From the NCBI GenBank assembly GCA_911728435.2, contig OU452208.1, positions 124,001 through 188,000 of the forward strand: a stretch of 64,000 nucleotides of DNA. The letters run 5' to 3'. The stretch is from Apoderus coryli (taxonomy: Eukaryota; Arthropoda; Insecta; Coleoptera; Attelabidae). The first letter of the stretch is position 1. Every line of letters starts with the position of its first letter. Made by a program: the position numbers and the translations under genes. The notes below the pieces were generated by a model. It searched no databases and was not told the origin of the DNA. It was given only the letters and a program-made list of their open reading frames with translations. This document shows positions 48,530 to 57,300 of this stretch, piece by piece.

Positions 48530-48681
48530 TGTAAATATACTCTTAAGTGGTTTATTTATGGATTAATTATTTAGAAAACTATTTCTTGAAAATCTTTTTT
48601 ATTAACTATCAATCTGACGGAAACTTAACAAAATCATTTCAATAATAATAATACAATATATGGAATGTTCTAAACATAACA
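48530..48681 (-). repeat. 3' LTR of the BEL/Pao element (152 bp)
   Basis: The plus strand runs from TGTAAATATACTC to TCTAAACATAACA. It reads as base-for-base the same as 54158-54309. TTTATT at 48551-48556 and 48598-48603 are antisense AATAAA polyadenylation signals in element orientation. At 152 bp it is short for an LTR. Confidence 0.95.
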
Positions 48682-48694
48682 TTTCTCCACCCCT
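48682..48694 (-). other. Polypurine tract of the BEL/Pao element
   Basis: In element orientation this reads AGGGGTGGAGAAA and abuts the 3' LTR, where plus-strand DNA priming is expected. It has one T among 13 bases. It overlaps the last codon region: the Pol stop TAG occupies 48693-48695. Confidence 0.85.
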
Positions 48695-51431
48695 AGTGAA
48701 GACTCTTCACGTCCATTTTACAAAGTTTCGTTACTGGCCGACGATATGTACCCATTGCCGTTTTAACATCGACTACCCTAACCACACCATCCTTTCCTGG
48801 AAATGTTTTTGTAACTCTCCCTAATGGCCATGTATTTCTCGGTAAATTATTATCAACTATAAGTACGATATCGTCATCTTTTATGTTTTCTCCTTTCTCA
48901 ATCCATTTCTGTTTATATCTGTTTCTGTTTATAATATTTAAAGTTGGTAAATATTCTTTGATCCATCTTTTCCAGAAATCATTAACTATTCCCTGTACAA
49001 CTTTCCATTGTTTTCGTAAATCGGTATGCTCACATATATCTCCAGGTAAATAATTGGAATGCATCCCAATTAAAAAATCATTGGGGGTTATACACTCAGG
49101 AGCGAGAGGATCAACTGGGACATAAGTTAATGGCCTGGAATTCAGCAGAAATTCAATTTCAACTAACGCTGTATGTAGCACTTCTTCTTTCGGTGTTTTA
49201 TCAGTTAAGACAACTTTTAAAATCTTTTTTATGCTCCGAATTTGTCTTTCCCAGACTCCTCCCATATGTGGAGCAGCTGGTGCATTAAAATGCCAATTTA
49301 TTCTCTTTCGTAACATTTCATTCGCTATCTGTTCTTGATTTAAATTCTTTATTTCTCCAAAAAGTTCTTTATTTGCACCATGAAAATTTGTACCATTATC
49401 TGAAAATATTTCTTCAACATCTCCTCTTCTTGCTATAAATCTGCGCAATGTCATAATGAAGGAATCGGTTGTTAAAGATCCAGCTACTTCAAGGTGTATC
49501 GCTCGTGTTGTCATACATGTAAATATAACGCCATATCTTTTCTCATGCCTTCGGCCAATAATTACGTTAATGGGGCCAAAATAATCTAGTCCAGTTTTTG
49601 TAAATGGTTTCTTGAATACAGCTAGTCGAGCTTCTGGCAACATTCCCATTTCAGGAGTCACGGGTTTTGATCTGATATTTTTACAAATTTGACAATTAAT
49701 CCATATTTTCTTTACAGCGTTTCTTAAACCTTGAATCCAAAACTTCTGTCGAACTTCATTAATAACATATTCATAACCATGATGACAAGCTTTAATGTGA
49801 TAATTTTCGATAAGTAAGTTAGTGAATCTATGCTTAGAGTCTAATATAATGGGATTTTTTCTATCAAAATATTTTTCTTCCCCCGGTGGAATTCTTCCTT
49901 TTAGACGTATTATTTTTTGGGAATCCATATATGGTGATAATTTATAAATTTTACTTGACTTTTGTGGTAATTTTGAATTTTTCAAAGCCACAACTTCTTG
50001 GCTATAGCAATCTTGCTGAACTTTCTTAAACCACATAATTTCAGCGTTTTCAATTTCTTCTACCGACAACAGATCTTTATTTTTTTCCTTCAATAAACAA
50101 TTTTTTGCAAATCGCAATATCCATGCTGTTGATCGAATTAATTTTTCATACTTCGAAAATCTCCCAATATCGGGTAAAAATTCTTCATATTTTTTCATAT
50201 TATTGCTATTGATCGTTAATATATGTTCTTTAATTTCCAATTCTTCATATTTTGTGTCGAAATTTAAGTTAGATTTTCTACTTTCGTTTACAAACATATC
50301 TAAATTTTCTTTTAAAAATTTTGGACCTTTGAACCATCGTTCTAGAGAATCGGGAGCTTTGAAGATTCGTGTACCTTCGTCAGCAACATTTTCCTTTGTA
50401 GACAACCAGTACCATTCATCTTTCTCTGTCAGTTCTAAAATTTCTCCTACACGATGTGCTATAAATATTTTAAAAGTCCTATTTTCAGATTTAATCCAAT
50501 GAAAAACTGTTTTAGAGTCTGTCCAATAAAATTTTTTCGAAATGTGTAAATCTATTTCTGAAGACACGGTTTTCATTAATCGGCTAAGAAGTACTGCAGC
50601 TTGTAACTCAAGTCTAGGAATAGTCATTGTCCGTAGTGGACTTACCCGAGTTTTCGCCATTACCAAAGATGTTTCGACGTTCGATAAAGTTTTAAATCTT
50701 AGGTAAACTACTGCTGCAAACGCTTTTTCACTGGAATCGCAGAAACCATGCAACTGAATATCTTTTGATTGACCTAATTCGTACCCGTAACATCTAGGTA
50801 TTTCAAGTTTTGGTACTAAATCTTTCAGACATTTTATCCAAAAAATCCATTTTTCATATAAATTTGTAGGTATTTCATCATCCCATCCAATCTCAGAGCG
50901 CCAAATTTCTTGTAATATTATTTTCCCTGTTATTAAAATGTTACACAAAAAACCAAGTGGGTCGTAAATAGACATTACTACTCTTAAAACTTCTCTTTTC
51001 GTAGGAATCTTGTTTTCATTTATTATTTTCGGGTTAATTTTGTTCAGTTTGATTGGAAATATAAATTTATCTTCTTTTGAAAGCCACTGTATTCCAAGCA
51101 CTCTTTCAACGGGTATATTTGTATGTTCTTCAAGATTTTTTACTTTTGAGGATCGAATATTTTCTGGAATTTCCCTTAATACATTTTCTGAATTACAAAC
51201 AAAATTACAAATTTGAAATCCACCCTTCTTATGTACTGAAATAACATCATGTATGCATTTCATTGCGTCTTCTTCAGTTAGTTTACTATCGAGATAGTCA
51301 TCAACATAATGTTTTCTCATTATTGCTTCAAAAGCCTCAGGATATTCATTTTTACACATTTCAGCATTTTTATTCTTTACGAATTGAGCCAATGAAGGCG
51401 AACACGTTGCTCCGAAAATCATAGCACTCAT
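48693..51431 (-). CDS. BEL/Pao Pol, downstream part: RT C-terminus, RNase H, integrase, DUF5641-like tail
   Basis: This 912-codon frame is the downstream part of the polyprotein and is numbered from its first Met, which is internal. The open frame continues upstream to about 51479, where it should join the preceding ORF. In order: RT palm with FGATCSP and catalytic YVDD (42-45); connection region; RNase H with D232, E275, D305 and D351; integrase zinc finger with His about 545/550 and C580/C583; integrase core with D616, D678 (FSDNGTNF) and E728 (GGVWERQ), the D-D-E triad; then a C-terminal part with LRKQW, DDIVLI and WPLGRV typical of DUF5641. It copies element RNA and inserts the cDNA. The protein is complete to its stop at the polypurine tract. 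It lacks its own start because of the frame break. Confidence 0.95.
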   Translation of the reverse strand: MSAMIFGATCSPSLAQFVKNKNAEMCKNEYPEAFEAIMRKHYVDDYLDSKLTEEDAMKCIHDVISVHKKGGFQICNFVCNSENVLREIPENIRSSKVKNLEEHTNIPVERVLGIQWLSKEDKFIFPIKLNKINPKIINENKIPTKREVLRVVMSIYDPLGFLCNILITGKIILQEIWRSEIGWDDEIPTNLYEKWIFWIKCLKDLVPKLEIPRCYGYELGQSKDIQLHGFCDSSEKAFAAVVYLRFKTLSNVETSLVMAKTRVSPLRTMTIPRLELQAAVLLSRLMKTVSSEIDLHISKKFYWTDSKTVFHWIKSENRTFKIFIAHRVGEILELTEKDEWYWLSTKENVADEGTRIFKAPDSLERWFKGPKFLKENLDMFVNESRKSNLNFDTKYEELEIKEHILTINSNNMKKYEEFLPDIGRFSKYEKLIRSTAWILRFAKNCLLKEKNKDLLSVEEIENAEIMWFKKVQQDCYSQEVVALKNSKLPQKSSKIYKLSPYMDSQKIIRLKGRIPPGEEKYFDRKNPIILDSKHRFTNLLIENYHIKACHHGYEYVINEVRQKFWIQGLRNAVKKIWINCQICKNIRSKPVTPEMGMLPEARLAVFKKPFTKTGLDYFGPINVIIGRRHEKRYGVIFTCMTTRAIHLEVAGSLTTDSFIMTLRRFIARRGDVEEIFSDNGTNFHGANKELFGEIKNLNQEQIANEMLRKRINWHFNAPAAPHMGGVWERQIRSIKKILKVVLTDKTPKEEVLHTALVEIEFLLNSRPLTYVPVDPLAPECITPNDFLIGMHSNYLPGDICEHTDLRKQWKVVQGIVNDFWKRWIKEYLPTLNIINRNRYKQKWIEKGENIKDDDIVLIVDNNLPRNTWPLGRVTKTFPGKDGVVRVVDVKTAMGTYRRPVTKLCKMDVKSLH

Positions 51432-51460
51432 TTCATAAATATCGGGCTCCCCAGTTCTTC

Positions 51461-51481
51461 TTAAACCTCTAAATAGAAATT
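51461..51481 (-). other. Frame break inside RT of the BEL/Pao element
   Basis: The upstream frame reaches its stop at 51461, and the downstream RT frame is already open at 51479, overlapping it by about 18 bases. The RT family pattern changes from one frame to the other at this point, between the first catalytic D and YVDD. The context around CAGAATTTC is not an X-XXY-YYZ slippery heptamer, and the site is in the middle of a domain, so a disabling 1-base loss or an assembly error is likelier than programmed frameshifting. Confidence 0.85.
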
Positions 51482-54052
51482 CTGTGCTGGCCTATCGTTT
51501 TCTCTAATAAGTACCTGGTGAAACATTTCTTTTATATCTCCAATGAAGGCTATCGGATATCTTCGGAACTTTAAAATTACGCTAACGAGTGGTGTTAGTA
51601 GGTCAGGACCTTGAAGTAATTCACTATTTAAACTTTTTCCGTTACTTTTAGCAGCAGCGTCGAAAACTAATCTCAGTTTATCAGGCTTATTTGGGTTTAT
51701 CACTCCAAAATGTGGTAAATACCAAATTTTTGTATTTTCATCTACTGTTTCTTCTTTATTCAATTTTCGTGCATAACCTTTTCTTAAGTAATCTTCAATT
51801 TTCTCACAATATTTTTCGGCAAAATTTGTGTCTCTATCCATTTTTCTCTCCATACAGTATAATCGACTGAGAGCATTTTTTTTGCTTTCAGGAAATTGTA
51901 CATTATCATTCTTCCACAATAAACCAATTTCAAATCTGTCGTCTAGTCTTCTAATAGTTTCTGTCATGATTTTTTCACTTCTCAATATGTCTTTAGTTTT
52001 GTTACATTTATCTGTTGCTTTCACACCAAATGATTCAATACTAAAATATTTTTTGACTGATTCGTGTAACTGTTCATCTGACACAGAGTCATGAATATCA
52101 CAAATATGATACAAAAATTCAGTATTTGTTTCAGATAGTATCTTTAATTTTCCATGTATTACCCATCCTAACGAGGTTTTCGAAAGAACGGGGCCATTTC
52201 TGGTTATTTCTATTACCTTTTTCGGTATTGCTAGCTGGGAATAATCTTGACCAATTAAGATCATCGGCCTTTCTTCATAAAATGAATTCAGCATATTTAT
52301 TTCGAAAATATTTGGATACTCTTTCTTGAGATTTTCTACATTCACTGTTTGTTTTGGTAGTTTCATATTCCTCAGTGTCCTAATTTGATTTAAGTTAAAT
52401 ACTTTGGCATTTTCATAAGAAGCAGATATTTTCAGGCTGACTTTTCGAGAGTTTTTGTCCTCATGTGTAATGTCATTAGTCCACTGGTAGCAAACCGGTT
52501 CATTTACACCTTTCAATTCTAATTTTTCTGAAAGTTCTTCATCAATTAATGATACAGTTGCACCTTCGTCAAAAAAGGCAAAGGTATTAATTTCAATATT
52601 TGTTGGTCCAAATAATTTAACGGGTAAAATTTTCAATAAAACTTGTGATGCATTTCTATTTAAAAAACATACATTTTCTGTAACTGTAGTTTCAGGAATA
52701 GGTTCCTTTTTATGGTGAAGTAGTTCGTGGTGGAGTTGTTGACAATTGTCTATACCGCATCGTTTCTTTTTTCGACAAACTGTCTTTGAATGATTAATTT
52801 TTAAACAGCAGAAACACAGCTTCATACTTTTGACATATTCCCAACGGTCATTAATACTTTTTTTAATAAAATCTTCGCAGTTTTCTACGGGATGGTATTC
52901 TTTTTTACAAATTATACATTTCCTTGAAAGTTGATCTTGACTTTTTATCGATAACACTGTTTCCTTTCTTTTATATGGTTGAACATTTCTATAATCATCG
53001 CTTCTTCCAACTTGAAAGTCAATTAAGCATGATATTTTAGCTTTTTCTCGAAGCCATTCAGAAAAAATCTTTATACTAACTTCCTTGTTTCTTAAAATAT
53101 GAGCACCCCATTCCATTTTCATAAAATAAGGCAATTTTCGGACTAATTCTTCTATCAATTGTGGATTATACAAATGTCCTTTACATTCCAATACTTCCAT
53201 AGTAGCTGTCAAACTAGCTACTATATTAGAAAATGCTAACATCGAATCTGGTTTACCATCTTTTGGAGACTGAACTCTTCGCGCTTTGTCAATTAACATA
53301 TTTATTATTATTTCTGGCCGTCCAAATGTTAACTCTAAAGTTTCAATTATTGTCTGAAGATTTGATGGTGCGAGTAAAAGTGGTTTTACAGTATCTCTCG
53401 CTTTTCCACGTAGGCATCTTTGAATACGTAAAATATTTTCTTCATCTGAAAACTTACATGTTTCTGAAGTTCTCTTAAATTGGGAATAAAAGAGGGGCCA
53501 TTCCTCTGGATCTCCAGAAAATAATGGTAGATCATTATCACATGAACGCCTCACAAAAACATTTTTCATATATTCATGATCTTCTATATTTTTGTTTCTA
53601 GAAAAAGCCTCAAAATCGTTTTCATTCTGGCAAATCCAATGTTTTACCTTTTCTTGTGGTCTTTCTTCAATAATATTTGATATATTTGGTTCGTCAACTT
53701 GTATTTCTTTACCATCAATTTCACTACCATACTTGCTTCCAAGATCACTAAATTTACACTGCATTTCTAACTCCAATATTTTCTTTTCTCTCTCAAGACG
53801 TTGGTTTTCTATTTCAGCTTGTTTTTCTTCTATTATAGCGAGTTTCTTAATTTTCTCTAATTGTAATTCCATTAACTGTCTGTTTTTCGATCTATTCGTT
53901 GCAATTGATGATACTGATCTCGTGTTTCTTCCTTCAACTGGAGGATTATTATTCAATTTCTCATTTTCATCTCCATTTACCTTTGAAGGGGTTTTCTCTT
54001 TTACTTGATCAGCAAATCCAATACAATCTGATAATTCGTTTATAGATGACAT
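51461..54052 (-). CDS. BEL/Pao Gag-protease-RT N-terminus, ended early by a frameshift
   Basis: This 863-codon frame starts the Gag-Pol polyprotein at the first ATG after a leader of about 90 bases. Residues about 55-103 are highly charged and probably a coiled coil. DUF1759-like Gag follows from about 172 (LPLFSGDPEEWPLFY). Two CX2CX4HX4C zinc knuckles lie at C379-C382-H387-C392 and C413-C416-H421-C426, with a further Cys/His cluster at 432-446. The aspartic protease motif is FFDEGATVSLID with D495; the E in place of S/T after D occurs in DUF1758-type proteases. RT begins near 775, with LRLVFD and catalytic D839. The frame then runs into TAA at 51461-51463, whereas the RT palm continues in the -1 frame from about 51479, as if one base were missing. 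Confidence 0.93.
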   Translation of the reverse strand: MSSINELSDCIGFADQVKEKTPSKVNGDENEKLNNNPPVEGRNTRSVSSIATNRSKNRQLMELQLEKIKKLAIIEEKQAEIENQRLEREKKILELEMQCKFSDLGSKYGSEIDGKEIQVDEPNISNIIEERPQEKVKHWICQNENDFEAFSRNKNIEDHEYMKNVFVRRSCDNDLPLFSGDPEEWPLFYSQFKRTSETCKFSDEENILRIQRCLRGKARDTVKPLLLAPSNLQTIIETLELTFGRPEIIINMLIDKARRVQSPKDGKPDSMLAFSNIVASLTATMEVLECKGHLYNPQLIEELVRKLPYFMKMEWGAHILRNKEVSIKIFSEWLREKAKISCLIDFQVGRSDDYRNVQPYKRKETVLSIKSQDQLSRKCIICKKEYHPVENCEDFIKKSINDRWEYVKSMKLCFCCLKINHSKTVCRKKKRCGIDNCQQLHHELLHHKKEPIPETTVTENVCFLNRNASQVLLKILPVKLFGPTNIEINTFAFFDEGATVSLIDEELSEKLELKGVNEPVCYQWTNDITHEDKNSRKVSLKISASYENAKVFNLNQIRTLRNMKLPKQTVNVENLKKEYPNIFEINMLNSFYEERPMILIGQDYSQLAIPKKVIEITRNGPVLSKTSLGWVIHGKLKILSETNTEFLYHICDIHDSVSDEQLHESVKKYFSIESFGVKATDKCNKTKDILRSEKIMTETIRRLDDRFEIGLLWKNDNVQFPESKKNALSRLYCMERKMDRDTNFAEKYCEKIEDYLRKGYARKLNKEETVDENTKIWYLPHFGVINPNKPDKLRLVFDAAAKSNGKSLNSELLQGPDLLTPLVSVILKFRRYPIAFIGDIKEMFHQVLIRENDRPAQNFYLEV

Positions 54053-54145
54053 TTTTTGTCAAATTTTTTTTTTATTTTTCAAAATTATTTATTTACCAAT
54101 TTTCCAACTTTATAGAACTATTATCCAAATTTTAGTTCTGTTTTA
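54053..54145 (-). other. 5' leader of the BEL/Pao element
   Basis: Ninety-three bases, very T/A-rich, between the primer site and the gag ATG. It would hold any packaging or dimerisation signal, but none can be recognised by eye. Confidence 0.55.
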
Positions 54146-54157
54146 CTCGAAGGACCA
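54146..54157 (-). other. Primer-binding site, tRNA-Tyr type
   Basis: In element orientation TGGTCCTTCGAG directly follows the 5' LTR. It is complementary to a tRNA 3' end CTCGAAGGACCA, which is that of eukaryotic tRNA-Tyr (acceptor 5' strand CCTTCGA). Complementarity stops after 12 bases. The tRNA assignment comes from general knowledge of that tRNA, not from a search. Confidence 0.75.
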
Positions 54158-54309
54158 TGTAAATATACTCTTAAGTGGTTTATTTATGGATTAATTATTT
54201 AGAAAACTATTTCTTGAAAATCTTTTTTATTAACTATCAATCTGACGGAAACTTAACAAAATCATTTCAATAATAATAATACAATATATGGAATGTTCTA
54301 AACATAACA
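54158..54309 (-). repeat. 5' LTR of the BEL/Pao element (152 bp)
   Basis: It reads as identical to the 3' LTR and carries the promoter and start of the transcript in element orientation. A TATATTG-like A/T stretch (complement near 54283-54292) could serve as a TATA-type element, but this is weak in such A/T-rich DNA. CTTAA follows at 54310-54314. Confidence 0.94.
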
Positions 54310-57300
54310 CTTAATCTAATTTCTTTTGCCTAATAAAATTTACTTTTAAATTCTAAGTGAGAAAACAGCTTTTCGGGAGGCATTTGAACGTTTAATACTA
54401 AATAACAAAATTTGACTAACAAAACGCTCTAGTTCGTTCTAAATTGCTTATTTACGCTTAATCTAACTTATTTTCACTAATAAAATTTACTTTTAAATTC
54501 TAAGTGAGAAAACAGCTTTTTGGCAGCCATTTGAACGTTTAATTCTAAATAACAAAATTTGACTAACAAAACGGTCTAGTTCGTTCTAATTTGGTTTTTT
54601 ATGCTTAATCTAATTTCTTTTGACTAATAAAATTTACTTCTATTTTCTAAGTGAGAAAACAGCTTTTTGGGAGCCATTTGAAACGTTTAATTCTAAATAA
54701 CAAAATTTTAGTAACAAAACGCTCTAATTCGTTCTAATACAGCTTTTTGGGAGCCATTTGAAAAGTTTAATACTAAATAACAAAATTTTAGTAACAAAAC
54801 GCTCTAATTCGTTCTAATTTGCTTTTTTATGCTTAATCTAATTTCTTTTGACTAACAAAATTTACTTTTAAATTCTAAGTGAGAAAACAGCTTTTTGGGA
54901 GCCATTTGAACGTTTAATTCTAAATAACAAAATTTTAGTAACAAAACGCGCTAAATCGTTCTAATTTGGTTTTTTATGCTTAATCTAATTTCTTTTGACT
55001 AATAAAATTTACTTTTAAATTCTAAGTGAGAAAACAGCTTTTTGGGAGCCATTTGAACGTTTAATTCTAAATAACAAAATTTTAGTAACAAAACGCGCTA
55101 AATCGTTCTAATTTGGTTTTTTATGCTTAATCTAATTTCTTTTGACTAATAAAATTTACTTTTACTTGCTAAGTGAGAAAACAGCTTTTTGGGAGCCATT
55201 TGAAACGTTTAATTCTAAATAACAAAATTTTAGTAACAAAATGCTCTAATTCGTTCTAATTAGCTTTTTTATGCTTAATCTAATTTCTTTTGACTAATAA
55301 AATTTACTTTTAAATTCTAAGTGAGAAAACAGCTTTTTGGGAGCCATTTGAAAAGTTTAATTCTAAATAACAAAATTTTAGTAACAAAACGCTCTAATTC
55401 GTTCTAATTTGCTTTTTTATGCTTAATCTAAATTCTTTTGACTAATAAAATTTACTTTTAAATTCTAAGTGAGAAAACAGCTTTTTGGGAGCCATTAGAA
55501 CGTTTAATTCTAAATAACAAAATTTTAGTAACAAAACGCGCTAAATCGTTCTAATTTGGTTTTTTATGCTTAATCTAATTTCTTTTGACTAATAAAATTT
55601 ACTTCAATTTTCTAAGTGAGAAAACAGCTTTTTGGGAGCCATTTGAAACGTTTAATTCTAAATAACAAAATTTTAGTAACAAAACGCTCTAATTCGTTCT
55701 AATACAGCTTTTTGGGAGCCATTTGAAAAGTTTAATACTAAATAACAAAATTTTAGTAACAAAACGCTCTAATTCGTTCTAATTTGCTTTTTTATGCTTA
55801 ATCTAATTTCTTTTGACTAATAAAATTTACTTTTAAATTCTAAGTGAGAAAACAGCTTTTTGGGAGCCATTTGAACGTTTAATTCTAAATAACAAAATTT
55901 TAGTAACAAAACGCGCTAAATCGTTCTAATTTGGTTTTTTATGCTTAATCTAATTTCTTTTGACTAATAAAATTTACTTTTAAATTCTAAGTGAGAAAAC
56001 AGCTTTTTGGGAGCCATTTGAACGTTTAATTCTAAATAACAAAATTTTAGTAACAAAACGCGCTAAATCGTTCTAATTTGGTTTTTTATGCTTAATCTAA
56101 TTTCTTTTGACTAATAAAATTTACTTTTACTTGCTAAGTGAGAAAACAGCTTTTTGGGAGCCACTTGAAACGTTTAATTCTAAATAACAAAATTTTAGTA
56201 ACAAAATGCTCTAATTCGTTCTAATTAGCTTTTTTATGCTTAATCTAATTTCTTTTGACTAATAAAATTTACTTTTAAATTCTAAGTGAGAAAACAGCTT
56301 TTTGGGAGCCATTTGAAAAGTTTAATTCTAAATAACAAAATTTTAGTAACAAAACGCGCTAAATCGTTCTAATTTGTTATTTTATGCTTAGTCTAATTTC
56401 TTTAGACTAATAAAGTTTACTTTTAATTTCTAAGTGAGAACACAGCTTTTTGGGAGCCATTTGAAACGTTTAATTCTAAATAACAAAATTTTAGTTACAA
56501 AACGCTCTAATTCGTTCTAAATTGCTTATTTACGCTTAATCTAACTTATTTTCACTAATAAAATTTACTTTTAAATTCTAAGTGAGAAAACAGCTTTTTG
56601 GCAGCCATTTGAACGTTTAATTCTAAATAACAAAATTTTAGTCACAAAACGCTCTAATTCGTTCTAAATTGCTTACTTACGCTTAATCTAACTTATTTTC
56701 ACTAATAAAATTTACTTTGAAATTCTAAGTGAGAAAACAGCTTTTTGGCAGCCATTTGAACGTTTAATTCTAAATAACAAAATTTTAGTAACAAAACGCG
56801 CTAAATCGTTCTAATTTGCTTTTTTATGCTTAATCTATTTTCTTTTGACTAATAAAATTTACTTTTAATTTCTAAGTGAGAAAACAGCTTTTTGGGAGCC
56901 ATTTGAAACGTTTAATTCTAAATAACAAAATTTTAGTAACAAAACGCTCTAATTCGTTCTAATTTGCTTTTTTATGTTTAATCTAATTTCTTTTGACTAA
57001 TAAAATTTACTTTTACTTGCTAAGTGAGAAAACAGCTTTTTGGGAGCCATTTGAAAAGTTTAATTCTAAATAACAAAATTTTAGTAACAAAACGCTCTAA
57101 TTCGTTCTAAATTGCTTACTTACGCTTAATCTAACTTATTTTCACTAATAAAATTTACTTTTAAATTCTAAGTGAGAAAACAGCTTTTTGGGAGCCATTT
57201 GAACGTTTAATTCTAAATAACAAAATTTTAGTAACAAAACGCTCTAGTTCGTTCTAAATTGCTTATTTACGCTTAATCTAACTTATTTTCACTAATAAAA

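Larger units (their letters stand above)
48530..54309 (-). mobile_element. BEL/Pao LTR retrotransposon, complete, minus strand
   Basis: This 5780-bp element has two 152-bp LTRs beginning TG and ending CA, a 5-bp target duplication, a tRNA primer site next to the 5' LTR, a polypurine tract next to the 3' LTR, and a gag-pol coding region in the order gag, zinc knuckles, protease, RT, RNase H, integrase. That order, with DUF1759-like gag, a DUF1758-like protease and a DUF5641-like C-terminus, is characteristic of BEL/Pao. No env frame is present. The LTRs read as identical, which points to a recent insertion, and all catalytic residues I looked for are present. The coding region is broken once, within RT near 51480, so this copy is not expected to make a full Pol by itself. 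Confidence 0.96.

Noticed and set aside
51461..51481. Programmed -1 frameshift in BEL/Pao
   Set aside because: There is no slippery heptamer, the location is inside the RT palm, and BEL/Pao elements normally encode a single polyprotein frame here.
50203..54008. Plus-strand open frames of 67-138 codons across the BEL/Pao region
   Set aside because: They are antisense shadows of the gag-pol frames, rich in F, L and S as expected from the reverse complement of A-rich coding DNA.
48530..54309. Envelope gene making the BEL/Pao element a retrovirus-like agent
   Set aside because: Pol runs to the polypurine tract, and no other long frame lies between integrase and the 3' LTR.
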